DNA from: a bacterium endosymbiont of Escarpia laminata
Lineage (GTDB): Bacteria > Pseudomonadota > Gammaproteobacteria > Chromatiales > Chromatiaceae
Assembly: GCA_003660235.1 (NCBI GenBank)
Contig: QGON01000056.1
Span: forward strand, 37,066-101,065
Length of the DNA stretch: 64,000 nt
Reading direction: 5' to 3'
The notes under the pieces are model-generated. The model did not search any database, was not told where the DNA came from, and saw only the letters and a list, made by a program, of their open reading frames with translations. A program made the translations under genes and the position numbers. Position 1 is the stretch's first letter; each line of letters opens with the position of its first letter. Of this stretch, positions 46,527-56,200 are shown piece after piece.

Positions 46527-46590
46527 ATACGTGAAAAAGCAATTCGAAATAACAGAATGGCAGTTACATATTAATTAAGGAGTAACGCCG

Positions 46591-47922
46591 ATGAAAATCT
46601 TCAAAATAAAATTGCTGCCCGCGGCCCTATTGTTGGCTTTGTCAGGTGGCGTGGGAACAGTTAACGCAGCGGTATTCGTACAGTGTCCTGGGGACGATAA
46701 TGGAAACGCTGTGTGGGACGAGGAGGAGATCCAACCCTCCGCGAACACCAAGTGTATGCATCTGATCGCAGGTGACAGCTTTGTCGTAATGTCGGATGAC
46801 AATCCTCTTTATATCTTCGGTTATGGTGATCAGACCGGCACCCTGCCGTCGGAAGTGATCAAGGAGGGTATCCTCGATGCTGAATGGCCTGGTCCCACCG
46901 TCGAGCTGGAGCAGAATGACGAGTTCTATCTCTCGTTAACCAATGTCGGTACGGTGATTCGCCCCGATCTGTTTGATCCTCATACCATCCACTTTCATGG
47001 TTTTCCCAATGCTGCGACGGTGTTTGATGGGGTGCCGGAGGTCTCGGTCTCCGTCAATATGGGCGCCACGTTGACCTACTATTATAACGTGGTGGAGCCT
47101 GGCACCTATATCTATCACTGCCATGTGGAGGCTACCGAGCACATGGAGATGGGCATGTTGGCCAACCTCTATGTACATCCTCTTCAGGATGTGACGGGTT
47201 GTGTGGATGCCCAGGGTGTGCCTACCGGCGACTGCCCGGTGGCCACGCGCAAGGGCGGTGCTGATCCGGCTGCGCCCACGGGTTACACATATAATGACGG
47301 TGATGGCACCACCGGCTGGGATGTTGAGCAGCCGCTCCAGGTATCCGCCTTCGACAGCGAGTTCCACGATGCCAGTCTCTTTGTTCAGCCGCTGCCCTTT
47401 GCAGCGCTCAAGGGCGACTATCCGCAGATCAACGGCCGCGGTTATCCCGATACGATAAATCCTGGGATTATGCCGCCGCCAGTGGATAACTGGAACCCGA
47501 TAGTCGGCCCGGATGGTGAGATTCATCCTGCGGGTAAGGTCACCGGTAATCCGGGTGAGACACTCAATAACGATACCCCGAACCAGTTGGTATCTTCCAA
47601 CGCGACCGTAACCGCAGGTCAGACTCTGCTGCTACGGCTCTCAAATGTGGGCCTCGACCGTTTCTATACCCTGACCGCACCCGGATTGACGATGAAAATT
47701 ATCGGTACCGGTGCGCGGCATATGCGTAACGAAGCGGGAGATAAGAACCTCTACCGCGAGGTTGCCTCGGTCAACTTCGGTGGTGGTGAGACCCACGATG
47801 TGTTGGTTGATACCACTGGCGTAGCGCCGGGTACCTACTTTCTTCATGCCGCAGAACTGCATCAGTTGAGCAACGTGACCCAGTTGGACGGCGGAATGAT
47901 GACTGAGATTGTCGTGCAATAG
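46591..47922 (+). CDS. Exported multicopper-oxidase-like protein 1 (type 1 copper site intact)
   Basis: A 443-residue protein with signal MKIFKIKLLPAALLLALSGG ending near TVNA, and AAGGAG before the ATG. The first cupredoxin domain holds HTIHFHG (H131, H134, H136) and HCHVEATEHMEMGM (H176, C177, H178, H184, M189): a complete type 1 copper site plus half the ligands of a trinuclear centre. The second domain (about 245-443) has no copper motif. Alone it lacks the other two motifs of a multicopper oxidase; these are found in the next gene. The closest described analogue may be OmpB-type multicopper proteins, but that is a recollection. Confidence 0.85.
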   Translation: MKIFKIKLLPAALLLALSGGVGTVNAAVFVQCPGDDNGNAVWDEEEIQPSANTKCMHLIAGDSFVVMSDDNPLYIFGYGDQTGTLPSEVIKEGILDAEWPGPTVELEQNDEFYLSLTNVGTVIRPDLFDPHTIHFHGFPNAATVFDGVPEVSVSVNMGATLTYYYNVVEPGTYIYHCHVEATEHMEMGMLANLYVHPLQDVTGCVDAQGVPTGDCPVATRKGGADPAAPTGYTYNDGDGTTGWDVEQPLQVSAFDSEFHDASLFVQPLPFAALKGDYPQINGRGYPDTINPGIMPPPVDNWNPIVGPDGEIHPAGKVTGNPGETLNNDTPNQLVSSNATVTAGQTLLLRLSNVGLDRFYTLTAPGLTMKIIGTGARHMRNEAGDKNLYREVASVNFGGGETHDVLVDTTGVAPGTYFLHAAELHQLSNVTQLDGGMMTEIVVQ

Positions 47923-47958
47923 CGTCAAGCCGGAAGACGATCAAAGGAGATAAGCAAA

Positions 47959-49386
47959 ATGATAAAGACAAGACAAAAAACCGTCCGCCTGCTCGGCATG
48001 CTACTGCTGGGTATGGTGATGACGACGATCGTGTCCCAGGCCATGGCGGCGGGCCACGACATTCGGGGAATCAAACCTCAGGGGGGGACTACCTTTAATC
48101 TCTATGCCTTTCCCTTCAACATGAATCTGCCAGATGGCTCCAGCATGTATATGTGGGGCTTCGGAGACATGAATGGAGGGGCCAATGCCAGCCATCCGGG
48201 TGGTAACGGCTACAGCCTGCCACAATATCCGGCGCCGACCCTGATCGTGAATGAGGGCGACACCATCACTATCAATGTGACCAACTTTGGTGTTCCGGAG
48301 CCGGTTTCAATGGTGATTGCCGGACACAAAGCCAATGCAGTGGGTGGTACCCCTGGACTGGTGACCCGTCAGGCAGGGCTCAATGAAACAGTTGCCTATA
48401 CCTTTACAGCGAGTAAAGCAGGCACCTATCTCTATCACAGCATGGGCGGTATCAATCCCGGCCTGCACGCTGAGATGGGCATGGTGGGTGCGCTGATCGT
48501 CCGGCCGACCGGCTTCGACTCCGCCAGCAACCGGATCGCTTATGGCGCCACGACTGAGTATGAGCAGGAGTTCCTCTACCTGCTGACCGAGATGGATCCT
48601 GACGTCCATGTGCAGATGGAGCGGGGTCACTACAGCCACTTCACCAACGCTGATCGGCACGCCGCGATCTGGTTTGTCAATGGCAGGGTCTTTCCTGATC
48701 TGTTCCAGGGTGACTACAATCCACTCTTCCCCCACCAACCCTACCAGTCCTTGTCCCTCTCCCATGCGGGAGACAGGGTGCTGGTGCGTGCGGTCAATGG
48801 GGGGCACGACAGCCATCCATTCCACTTTCACGGTGAAAACCTGCGTTTCATCGCCAGGGATGGACGACTGCTGTCTTCGGATGGTGGCGTAACACCGGAT
48901 CTGGGGCGCTCTGATAACACCCTCAATTCTGCGCCGAAACAGACCGTTGACATGATCTGGACCTGGACGGGCAAGAATCTCAACTGGGATATCTACGGCC
49001 CGGTCGCCACCAATGGATGTATTGACAGCGATCACAACATGCTGGATGACACCACCGGTGCGGCTTGCCACGACAACATCTGTAACGATGGAGACGGAGA
49101 CGGCTTTGACGATGTCAATCACGAGTATTGCGCCGATCACGGTAAGGCTATCCCGGTATCGCTTCCCGGCGTGCAGGATCTGGCCTTGGGCGGTTGGTGG
49201 AGCGGTAGCCCATTCCTCGGTGACACCGGTGACTTGCCTCCGGGTGAGGGTGGTCTCAACCCCTTTGGTGGCTACTTTCTGGTTTGGCACTCACATGCCG
49301 AGAAAGAGTTGACCACTTGGGACATTTTTCCTGGTGGCAGCCTGAGCACGATGGTGGTTGTACCGCCTTACGTGCCGATCCAGTGA
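47959..49386 (+). CDS. Exported multicopper-oxidase-like protein 2 (trinuclear ligands, no type 1 Cys)
   Basis: A 475-residue protein with signal VRLLGMLLLGMVMTTIVSQAMA and AAAGGAG before the ATG. Domain 1 has YHSMGGINPGLHAEMGM (H160, H170, M175) with Ser161 where the type 1 cysteine should be. Domain 2 has HDSHPFHFHG (H283, H286, H289, H291) and HSHAEKE (H444, H446), the two His pairs expected of the other half of a trinuclear cluster. A Cys/Asp-rich insert (about 350-395; DSDHNMLDD, DNICNDGDGDGFDD) may bind calcium. Together with protein 1 the four oxidase motifs are complete. The gene starts 36 bases after protein 1. Confidence 0.85.
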   Translation: MIKTRQKTVRLLGMLLLGMVMTTIVSQAMAAGHDIRGIKPQGGTTFNLYAFPFNMNLPDGSSMYMWGFGDMNGGANASHPGGNGYSLPQYPAPTLIVNEGDTITINVTNFGVPEPVSMVIAGHKANAVGGTPGLVTRQAGLNETVAYTFTASKAGTYLYHSMGGINPGLHAEMGMVGALIVRPTGFDSASNRIAYGATTEYEQEFLYLLTEMDPDVHVQMERGHYSHFTNADRHAAIWFVNGRVFPDLFQGDYNPLFPHQPYQSLSLSHAGDRVLVRAVNGGHDSHPFHFHGENLRFIARDGRLLSSDGGVTPDLGRSDNTLNSAPKQTVDMIWTWTGKNLNWDIYGPVATNGCIDSDHNMLDDTTGAACHDNICNDGDGDGFDDVNHEYCADHGKAIPVSLPGVQDLALGGWWSGSPFLGDTGDLPPGEGGLNPFGGYFLVWHSHAEKELTTWDIFPGGSLSTMVVVPPYVPIQ

Positions 49387-49401
49387 CGGGGAGGGATAAC
49401 A

Positions 49402-52092
49402 ATGAAAAGGTCAACAAAAATGAAGACGTATTTCAAGATGGGGGTACTGGCCAGTGCCATGGTCCTCGCCACTGGGAATGTCTACGCACTGGATGTCTAT
49501 CTGGCATCCAAGGTTTATACAAGGACAATGCCGGGTGAGACAACGCCTATTACAGTGTGGGGCTATACCGCTGATCCTGGTGGTCTCTGCTACAACGAAA
49601 CCTTTGATGCGGATCGTCTGGCATGCGTGAATGGCTTGTTGGATCCTTCCAACGACCCGACCTCGCCTACCCGGAGAATAGATCTCTCTGCTGGCGACAG
49701 TACCCTGAATATCTATCTCTCCAATGGTCTGCCGGATCCGACATCCATTATGATTCAGGGACAGAAACTACCGGTCTCCACCGGAGGCATGGGGCCGACC
49801 TGGAACGATAACACCACGGGTGGAAGAGCGGGTAACCTGACCAAACGGGTGCGCTCATTCGGTCTTGAAGCGGAGGCCGGAGGCGGCAAACAGCTCTATT
49901 CCTGGAGCGGCGCCAGCGCCAACGCCATTGCCCGCACCGGCACCTACCTCTATCACAGCGGCACCCATCCCCAAGAGCAGGTCTACATGGGACTGTCTGG
50001 TGCGATGACCCGTGATAATCTCGTGGGAGAAGCCTATGACGGTGTTGCTTATGACAATGAGGTGATGCTCTTCTATAGTGATATCGATCCTGAGCACAAT
50101 GCTGCCGTCACTGCCGGGAGCCATCTTACCTCGATCGCCTATCATCCACGCTGGTTTCTCATCAACGGCGAACCCTACGAGAGTGGTGTGACGCCAGATA
50201 TAGCTGCCGGCTTTGAAGGTGATCGAATATTGCTGCGCATGTTGAGTGCCTCCGCCGAGACTCACGTACCGACTCTGCAGGGTCTCTATGCAAATATCCA
50301 TGCGGAGGATGGTCTGCAGTACAACTACCAGGATCGGGCAACCGGCATTTCCAGTCCCGCTCCCCGGGAGCAATACTCGGTCATGATGCCGCCCCTCAAG
50401 ACAAAGGACGCCATTATCACCCCCGGTGCTGGACGTTACGCCATTTATGACGGCAACGGTTACATGACCAATCCCAGTGATCCCGATGACGATACCGTGG
50501 GTGATGGTCTTGGTGGCATGCTGCGTTTCCTCGCGGTGAGCGGTCCGGCGGTGAACAATCCGCCGACTGCAAATGCCGATTCGGCCTCGACGACTGTTGA
50601 TGTTCCAGTGGTAATTACGGTGCTGGACAACGATATCGATCCAGATGGGGATGCCCTGAGTATTCTCGGAGTTTCTCCGCCAGCCAATGGTTCGGTCGCG
50701 ATCGTCTCCAGCACGTTTGGAGGCGCCACGGTGCCCAATTCGGCTGTTGAATATACGCCGGGTCCAGGTTATGTAGGTCCGGATGGTTTTACCTATACCG
50801 TGACTGACGGCGTCAATATTGTTGCAGGCGTACAGGTTTCGGTGGACGTACTCCCACCCAATGTCGCACCGGTAGTCACCGGTGAGAATGTGACCGCTGT
50901 CATGGGCACGCCGCTGATCATCGATGTCCTTGCAAATGACACTGATGGAGATGGAGATGTGCTCAGTGTTGCCGCGGTTTCCGTACCGACATCCGGCCAG
51001 GCAACCACGTCGACCAATGGCACGACTGTAACCTATACTGCACAAGCCGGCTTTATTGGCGGCAGCGACAGTTTTACCTACGACGTGGATGACGGCAACG
51101 GAAACGTAGTACCTGGTACGGTCACTGTCACTGTTCTGGCGGTGCCGCCGAATGCTCCGCCTGTTGGAACGAACGACGCCTATAGCATCGACGAGGATGC
51201 AATCCTCGATGTGGCAGCACCAGGCGTACTCGCCAACGACACCGATCCCGATGGTGATGCTTTAACCGCGCAACTGGTAGCCGGATCTGGTCCCACCAAT
51301 GGACGCGCCGGTACCTTCATCCTCAATGCTGATGGTTCATTCCATTATGAACCGGGTGTGGACTACTTCGGCGCTGACTCCTTCCAGTACGAAGTGGTGG
51401 ATGCCATAGGTAACGTTACTGGTCCGGTAACCGTGGACATTACTGTCAACTCGATCAACGATGCACCGGTTGCTGGTGATGTCACTGTCTACCTGACGGA
51501 GATAACTTCATTTGTCGCTGATGCTGAGAGCGTGATAGCACGTACCTACGGGATCACTGCTGCCAACGGCCTTGAGTCTAATGCCCACGATGTGGACTCG
51601 TTGCCAAATCCCGGTATCACTCCAGTGCTTGATACACTGCCCAATCGTGGGTCCGTGTTGAATCTGATAGATGATGGTTCATTCGATTATCAGATCATTC
51701 AAGGCAACGCCAGAATCGGTACCTTTGCCACCTTCACCTATCATGTGAATGATGGTGCGGCCGACAGCAACGTTGCCAATGTCACTATCATTCGCGAGGT
51801 GGCGACCCGGAAGGTGAACTACCTCGAACGTGGTGGCGCCGGATTGGATCGCTGGAGGGTTAAAGGCGTGACGATTCCTGCTCATGTTGGCAAAACAGCT
51901 GAAGCCAGACTGAATGGTCCTGGCGGAGCGCTGATCGGGACTGGCGTGGTTGGTGGAGACGGCAAGTTCGCCATCAACGTCAACAATACCACCCTGGTAG
52001 CCACTCCTGGTGATACCGTTACCTTGAAGGTACTTGGGGCGGGAACCGAGAACGCCATCCATATCGGCTATCCGGTCTTCTTCCCGCAGTAA
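49402..52092 (+). CDS. Exported degenerate cupredoxin protein with cadherin-like repeats
   Basis: An 896-residue protein with signal MGVLASAMVLATGNVYA and GGAGGG before the ATG. Residues 30-380 keep the layout of the two preceding proteins (YLSNGLPDPTSIMIQGQKL, GTYLYHSGTHPQEQVYMGL, YHPRWFLINGEPY) but almost all copper ligands are gone. From about 386 there are three or four Ig/cadherin-like modules with LDNDIDPDGDALS, LANDTDGDGDVLS and LANDTDPDGDALT calcium loops. A C-terminal domain starts at RKVNYLERGGAGLDRWRVKG. I infer a structural subunit that anchors or scaffolds the copper proteins outside the cell. Confidence 0.75.
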   Translation: MKRSTKMKTYFKMGVLASAMVLATGNVYALDVYLASKVYTRTMPGETTPITVWGYTADPGGLCYNETFDADRLACVNGLLDPSNDPTSPTRRIDLSAGDSTLNIYLSNGLPDPTSIMIQGQKLPVSTGGMGPTWNDNTTGGRAGNLTKRVRSFGLEAEAGGGKQLYSWSGASANAIARTGTYLYHSGTHPQEQVYMGLSGAMTRDNLVGEAYDGVAYDNEVMLFYSDIDPEHNAAVTAGSHLTSIAYHPRWFLINGEPYESGVTPDIAAGFEGDRILLRMLSASAETHVPTLQGLYANIHAEDGLQYNYQDRATGISSPAPREQYSVMMPPLKTKDAIITPGAGRYAIYDGNGYMTNPSDPDDDTVGDGLGGMLRFLAVSGPAVNNPPTANADSASTTVDVPVVITVLDNDIDPDGDALSILGVSPPANGSVAIVSSTFGGATVPNSAVEYTPGPGYVGPDGFTYTVTDGVNIVAGVQVSVDVLPPNVAPVVTGENVTAVMGTPLIIDVLANDTDGDGDVLSVAAVSVPTSGQATTSTNGTTVTYTAQAGFIGGSDSFTYDVDDGNGNVVPGTVTVTVLAVPPNAPPVGTNDAYSIDEDAILDVAAPGVLANDTDPDGDALTAQLVAGSGPTNGRAGTFILNADGSFHYEPGVDYFGADSFQYEVVDAIGNVTGPVTVDITVNSINDAPVAGDVTVYLTEITSFVADAESVIARTYGITAANGLESNAHDVDSLPNPGITPVLDTLPNRGSVLNLIDDGSFDYQIIQGNARIGTFATFTYHVNDGAADSNVANVTIIREVATRKVNYLERGGAGLDRWRVKGVTIPAHVGKTAEARLNGPGGALIGTGVVGGDGKFAINVNNTTLVATPGDTVTLKVLGAGTENAIHIGYPVFFPQ

Positions 52093-52104
52093 GAGAGGAG
52101 CATG

Positions 52105-52124
52105 CCCCCGCCGCAAGGCGGGGG
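52105..52124 (+). other. GC-rich hairpin after the cupredoxin genes
   Basis: CCCCCGCC-GCAA-GGCGGGGG is a perfect 8-pair stem with a stable tetraloop, 12 bases after the stop. No T-run follows. It may end or stabilise the mRNA of the three cupredoxin genes. Confidence 0.6.
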
Positions 52125-52208
52125 TGGCTATAACCTGCAAATATGGCTGCAACAATAGTCCAATCAATCCATGAGATTTTCATCATGAGTAAGAAAGAGG
52201 AGTCGGAA

Positions 52209-52850
52209 ATGCCAAAGTCTTCCATATCGGCGGAATCCCCGGAGTCGAATGAATTTAAGGATGATGGCGGATCTGCTGCGTTGATTCTTATGGTGTTGGC
52301 TCTTGTCATATTTGTCTTGGTTCTTCTGTACAACCTTCCCGGTTTGGCTGAAGCCGGCACCTTGTCCTCCGGACAACAGATGGATGATGCCGGAGTGGTG
52401 AAGGCAAACAACAATGCGGTGGTGATCAAGGAGAGGAAAATTGACTGGAAGCCACCTGTTGCGCCGGTGTTTATACAGCCACCGATCATTGATGAAAAGC
52501 AGGCAAAAATGCTGGAGGAGCGCTGGGGGGTTCGTCTTATCAGCCTCAACCTGAGTGCGGGTGGATACATGATGGATCTCCGTTTCCGTGTGCTGGATGT
52601 GGAGAAGTCACTTCTACTTTTCGATCATCGTATCAAACCTCATATCATCACCGACCGCACCAATATCAAGTTGCCGGTTCCAATGGCAACAAAAGTCGGG
52701 GCCTTTCGTCCAACCAACCGCGGCCAGAACATCAAGCCTGACCGCAACTACTACATCATATTCGGCAATCCTGATCGGCATGTTAAATCGGGCGAGACGG
52801 TAGCGATCGTGATTGGTGACTTTCGCGCTGATGGAGTTAGTGTCAATTGA
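52209..52850 (+). CDS. Membrane-anchored protein of unknown function
   Basis: From ATG 52209 (AGAGGAG eight bases upstream) the 213-residue protein has a short charged cytoplasmic tail, one membrane helix near 23-45 (AALILMVLALVIFVLVLLYNL), and a periplasmic part. The last 100 residues form a beta-rich domain (RWGVRLISLNLSAGGYMMDLRFRVLD...YYIIFGNPDRHVKSGETVAIVIGDF) with no metal motif. I do not recognise the family. It sits between the cupredoxin genes and the Calx-beta giant and is probably part of the same system. A longer frame from 52143 has no ribosome site. Confidence 0.7.
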   Translation: MPKSSISAESPESNEFKDDGGSAALILMVLALVIFVLVLLYNLPGLAEAGTLSSGQQMDDAGVVKANNNAVVIKERKIDWKPPVAPVFIQPPIIDEKQAKMLEERWGVRLISLNLSAGGYMMDLRFRVLDVEKSLLLFDHRIKPHIITDRTNIKLPVPMATKVGAFRPTNRGQNIKPDRNYYIIFGNPDRHVKSGETVAIVIGDFRADGVSVN

Positions 52851-53215
52851 TTTACGTTCTCTGTAAATGTGTTGTAGAGAGAAAAAGGAATAGCGACGCC
52901 AATGGGAGGCGCGAGTAAGCATGCGATACAAGTATGCGCAAATGGAATGGGCAACAAATAAATCTTTCTATAAAAAGAGTGTTGCCATTGACTGTAAGGC
53001 GGGGTTGAAGCTTTTTGCTTCTTCTCCGCGCAGTTTTTTTCGGATAGCCGGAAGTTATTAAGGCACCGGATAAATAACAAGATACCGGCAGAGTGCCAAG
53101 TGGGACTCTGGAAGAAGCGCACCAAATTGCGGCGGTGCCTGAATTTATATTAAGTGTCCATCTCCGTTTAGATACAGATGCGGAAGGGTGGAGTGAAAAG
53201 CGTGAGGGTTCGATC
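52851..53215 (+). other. Intergenic region before the Calx-beta gene
   Basis: About 365 bases. A frame open from 53093 continues into the giant but has no ribosome site or signal start. No RNA gene or repeat is recognised; a promoter may lie here. Confidence 0.35.
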
Positions 53216-56200
53216 GTGATTGGCCAAAGAATAATTTTCACTCTGATGGGAGCTGCTCTATTGCTTGGTGCATCCAATGCCCAGGCAGCGGTAACCACCT
53301 ATACCGACGAAGCAGCGTACCTCGCGGCTCTGGCAACCCTGGGTTATGAAGTTGCCAACGAAGGCTTCGACAGTCCCGACTGGTTGGCGACTGAAACCTT
53401 TCCTGTGCTAAGCCTCACAAACAACGGCCTGACTTGGGCGGAGAGTAACGGCACCACAAACACCTACCTGATGACAACGACTAACGGCCTTGACGGGTCT
53501 GCTTTGCGCACCTTAAATAGCGCTGCTACTGGTCATACGGATCCGGACGGCTTCTACCTAAAGACAGATACTGCGACGACTCCCAACAGCCTCCATGGCT
53601 TTGGTGCCTGGTACAAGGGCAGCCAGAACGGCAGTAAGGTGACTTTCACTACCAACGGCGGGGGAGTTGGTTTTACCGGTGAAGAGTCGACAGTGCTGAC
53701 AACCTGGAAGTTTCTGGGTTTTATCGATGATGTTGGGTTTACAACACTTGACGTCCGGGTTGTAGACGATCCCGCTAACACTGATGTACGTCTTATCTTT
53801 GCCGACACTGCATCTATCGGTGCCCCTGTGGGAACCTTCCCGGCAGGTACGCTGGATTTAAGTGCACCAAACTACCCAGTTAACGAAAATGACGGCAGCG
53901 TAAGCGTAACGGTAAACCGCACAGGAGGCAGTTTCGGTGCGATAACGGTTGACTATGCCACATCAAACGGGACAGCGACTTCAGGGAATGACTATCAGGC
54001 AATCAACAGCACTCTGACGTTTGCCGAGAACGAATACAGCAAAGTCATTACCATAAACCTGCTGGACGATTCAGTTTACGAAGGCAGCGAGAGTTTCACG
54101 ATTACCCTCTCCAACCCAGGTGGAGGTGCGACACTTGGCACCACGACCACGGCTTCCATAGATATCGCCGACAACGAACCCCCACCCAGTCCGGGTACTT
54201 TGGCTCTGAGCACTGCGACCATCTCTCTGTTGGAGAGCGGGCCGGCTGTGACGGTAACGGTTGATCGCACCGGCGGCAGTTTCGGCACAGTGACCGTGGA
54301 CTATGCCACTGCTAACGATACTGCCATTTCACCGGGAGACTACACCGCCCTCAGCGGCATGCTGACCTTCCTCGACGGTGAGTTGAGTAAGACCCTGACC
54401 TTGACCCCAAACGGTGATACGACTTGGGAGCCGAGTGAGACCTTTACCCTGAATTTATCGAATGTAACCGGTGCCACTCTTGGCCTGGCTACCGCTACAG
54501 TAACCATCGCCGATGACGACACCCGCAACGCCGGTACCCTGGCCCTGAGTGCCGCCACTGCCACCCTGTCGGAGAGTGGTCCCGCGATCACCTTGACGGT
54601 AGATCGAACCGGCGGCTCGGATGGCACGGTAACGGTTGACTATGCCACCGCGGATGTCACTGCCAATGCCCCGGGAGACTACACCGCGCTCAGCGGCACA
54701 CTGACCTTCCTGAATGGTGAACTGAGCAAGACCCTGACTCTGACCCCAAGCGGTGACACGGTTTGGGAGCCAAGTGAAGATTTCACTCTCACCCTGAGCA
54801 ATGTGGTGGATGCCGCCCTGGGTCTGTCCGCTGCGACCATCACCATCGCCGATGACGACACCCGCAACGCCGGTACCCTGGCCCTGAGTGCCGCCACTGC
54901 CACCCTGTCGGAGAGCGGTCCCGCAATCACCTTGACGGTCGATCGAACCGGCGGCTCGGATGGTACGGTAACGGTTGACTATGCCACGGCGGATGTCACT
55001 GCCAATGCCCCGGGAGACTACACCGCGCTCAGCGGCACGCTGACCTTCCTGAATGGCGAACTGAGCAAGACCCTGACTCTGACCCCAAGCGGTGACACGG
55101 TTTGGGAGCCAAGTGAAGATTTCACTCTCACCCTGAGCAATGTGGTGGATGCCGCCCTGGGTCTGTCCGCTGCGACCATCACCATCGCCGATGACGACAC
55201 CCGCAACGCCGGTACCCTGGCCCTGAGTGCCGCCACTGCCACCCTGTCGGAGAGCGGTCCCGCAATCACCTTGACGGTCGATCGAACCGGCGGCTCGGAT
55301 GGCACGGTAACGGTTGACTATGCCACCGCGGATGTCACTGCCAATGCCCCGGGTGACTACACGGCCATCAGCGGCACGCTGACCTTCCTGCATGGCGAAC
55401 TGAGCAAGACCCTGACCTTGGCCCCAAGCGGTGACACGGTTTGGGAGCCAAATGAAGACTTCACTCTCACCCTGAGCAATGTGGTGGATGCCGCCCTGGG
55501 TCTGTCCGCTGCGACCATCACCATCGCCGATGACGACCCAACCCCACCAGCGGGCGCCATTGACCTGAACGGCACCAGCTTCAGCGTATCCGAGGTGGGT
55601 CCGGCGTTGGAGATCACGGTCAATCGCAGCGGCGGCAGTTTCGGTACGGTGACGGTGGACTACACCGGTGTGAACGGCACCGCGACCTCACCGGCGGACT
55701 TCAACCCGGTGAACGGAACCCTGACCTTTTTGGACGGTGTGCTGACGCAGACGATCATGGTGACCCCGGTTGACGATACCACCTGGGAGGGTGACGAGTC
55801 GTTCACCCTGCAACTGAGCAACGTGACTGGCGGTGCCAGCCTGGGCGTTCAGTCCTCGGCGCCGGTGACCATCCTGGAAGATGATGCGGTCCCACCAGCG
55901 GGCGCCATCGAGCTGAACGGCACCAGCTTCAGTCTCTCCGAGGTGGGTCCGGCGTTGGAGATCACGGTCAACCGCAGCGGCGGCAGTTTTGGTACGGTGA
56001 CGGTGGACTACACCGGTGTGAATGGCACCGCGACCTCACCGGCGGACTTCAATCCGGTGAACGGAACCCTGACCTTTTTGGACGGTGTGCTGACGCAGAC
56101 GATCATGGTGACCCCGGTTGACGATACCACCTGGGAGGGTGACGAGTCGTTCACCCTGCAACTGAGCAACGTGACTGGCGGTGCCAGCCTGGGCGTCCAG

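Noticed and set aside
54455..55393. 312-codon repetitive minus-strand frame
   Set aside because: Antisense of the 339-bp Calx-beta repeats; its periodicity simply mirrors them.
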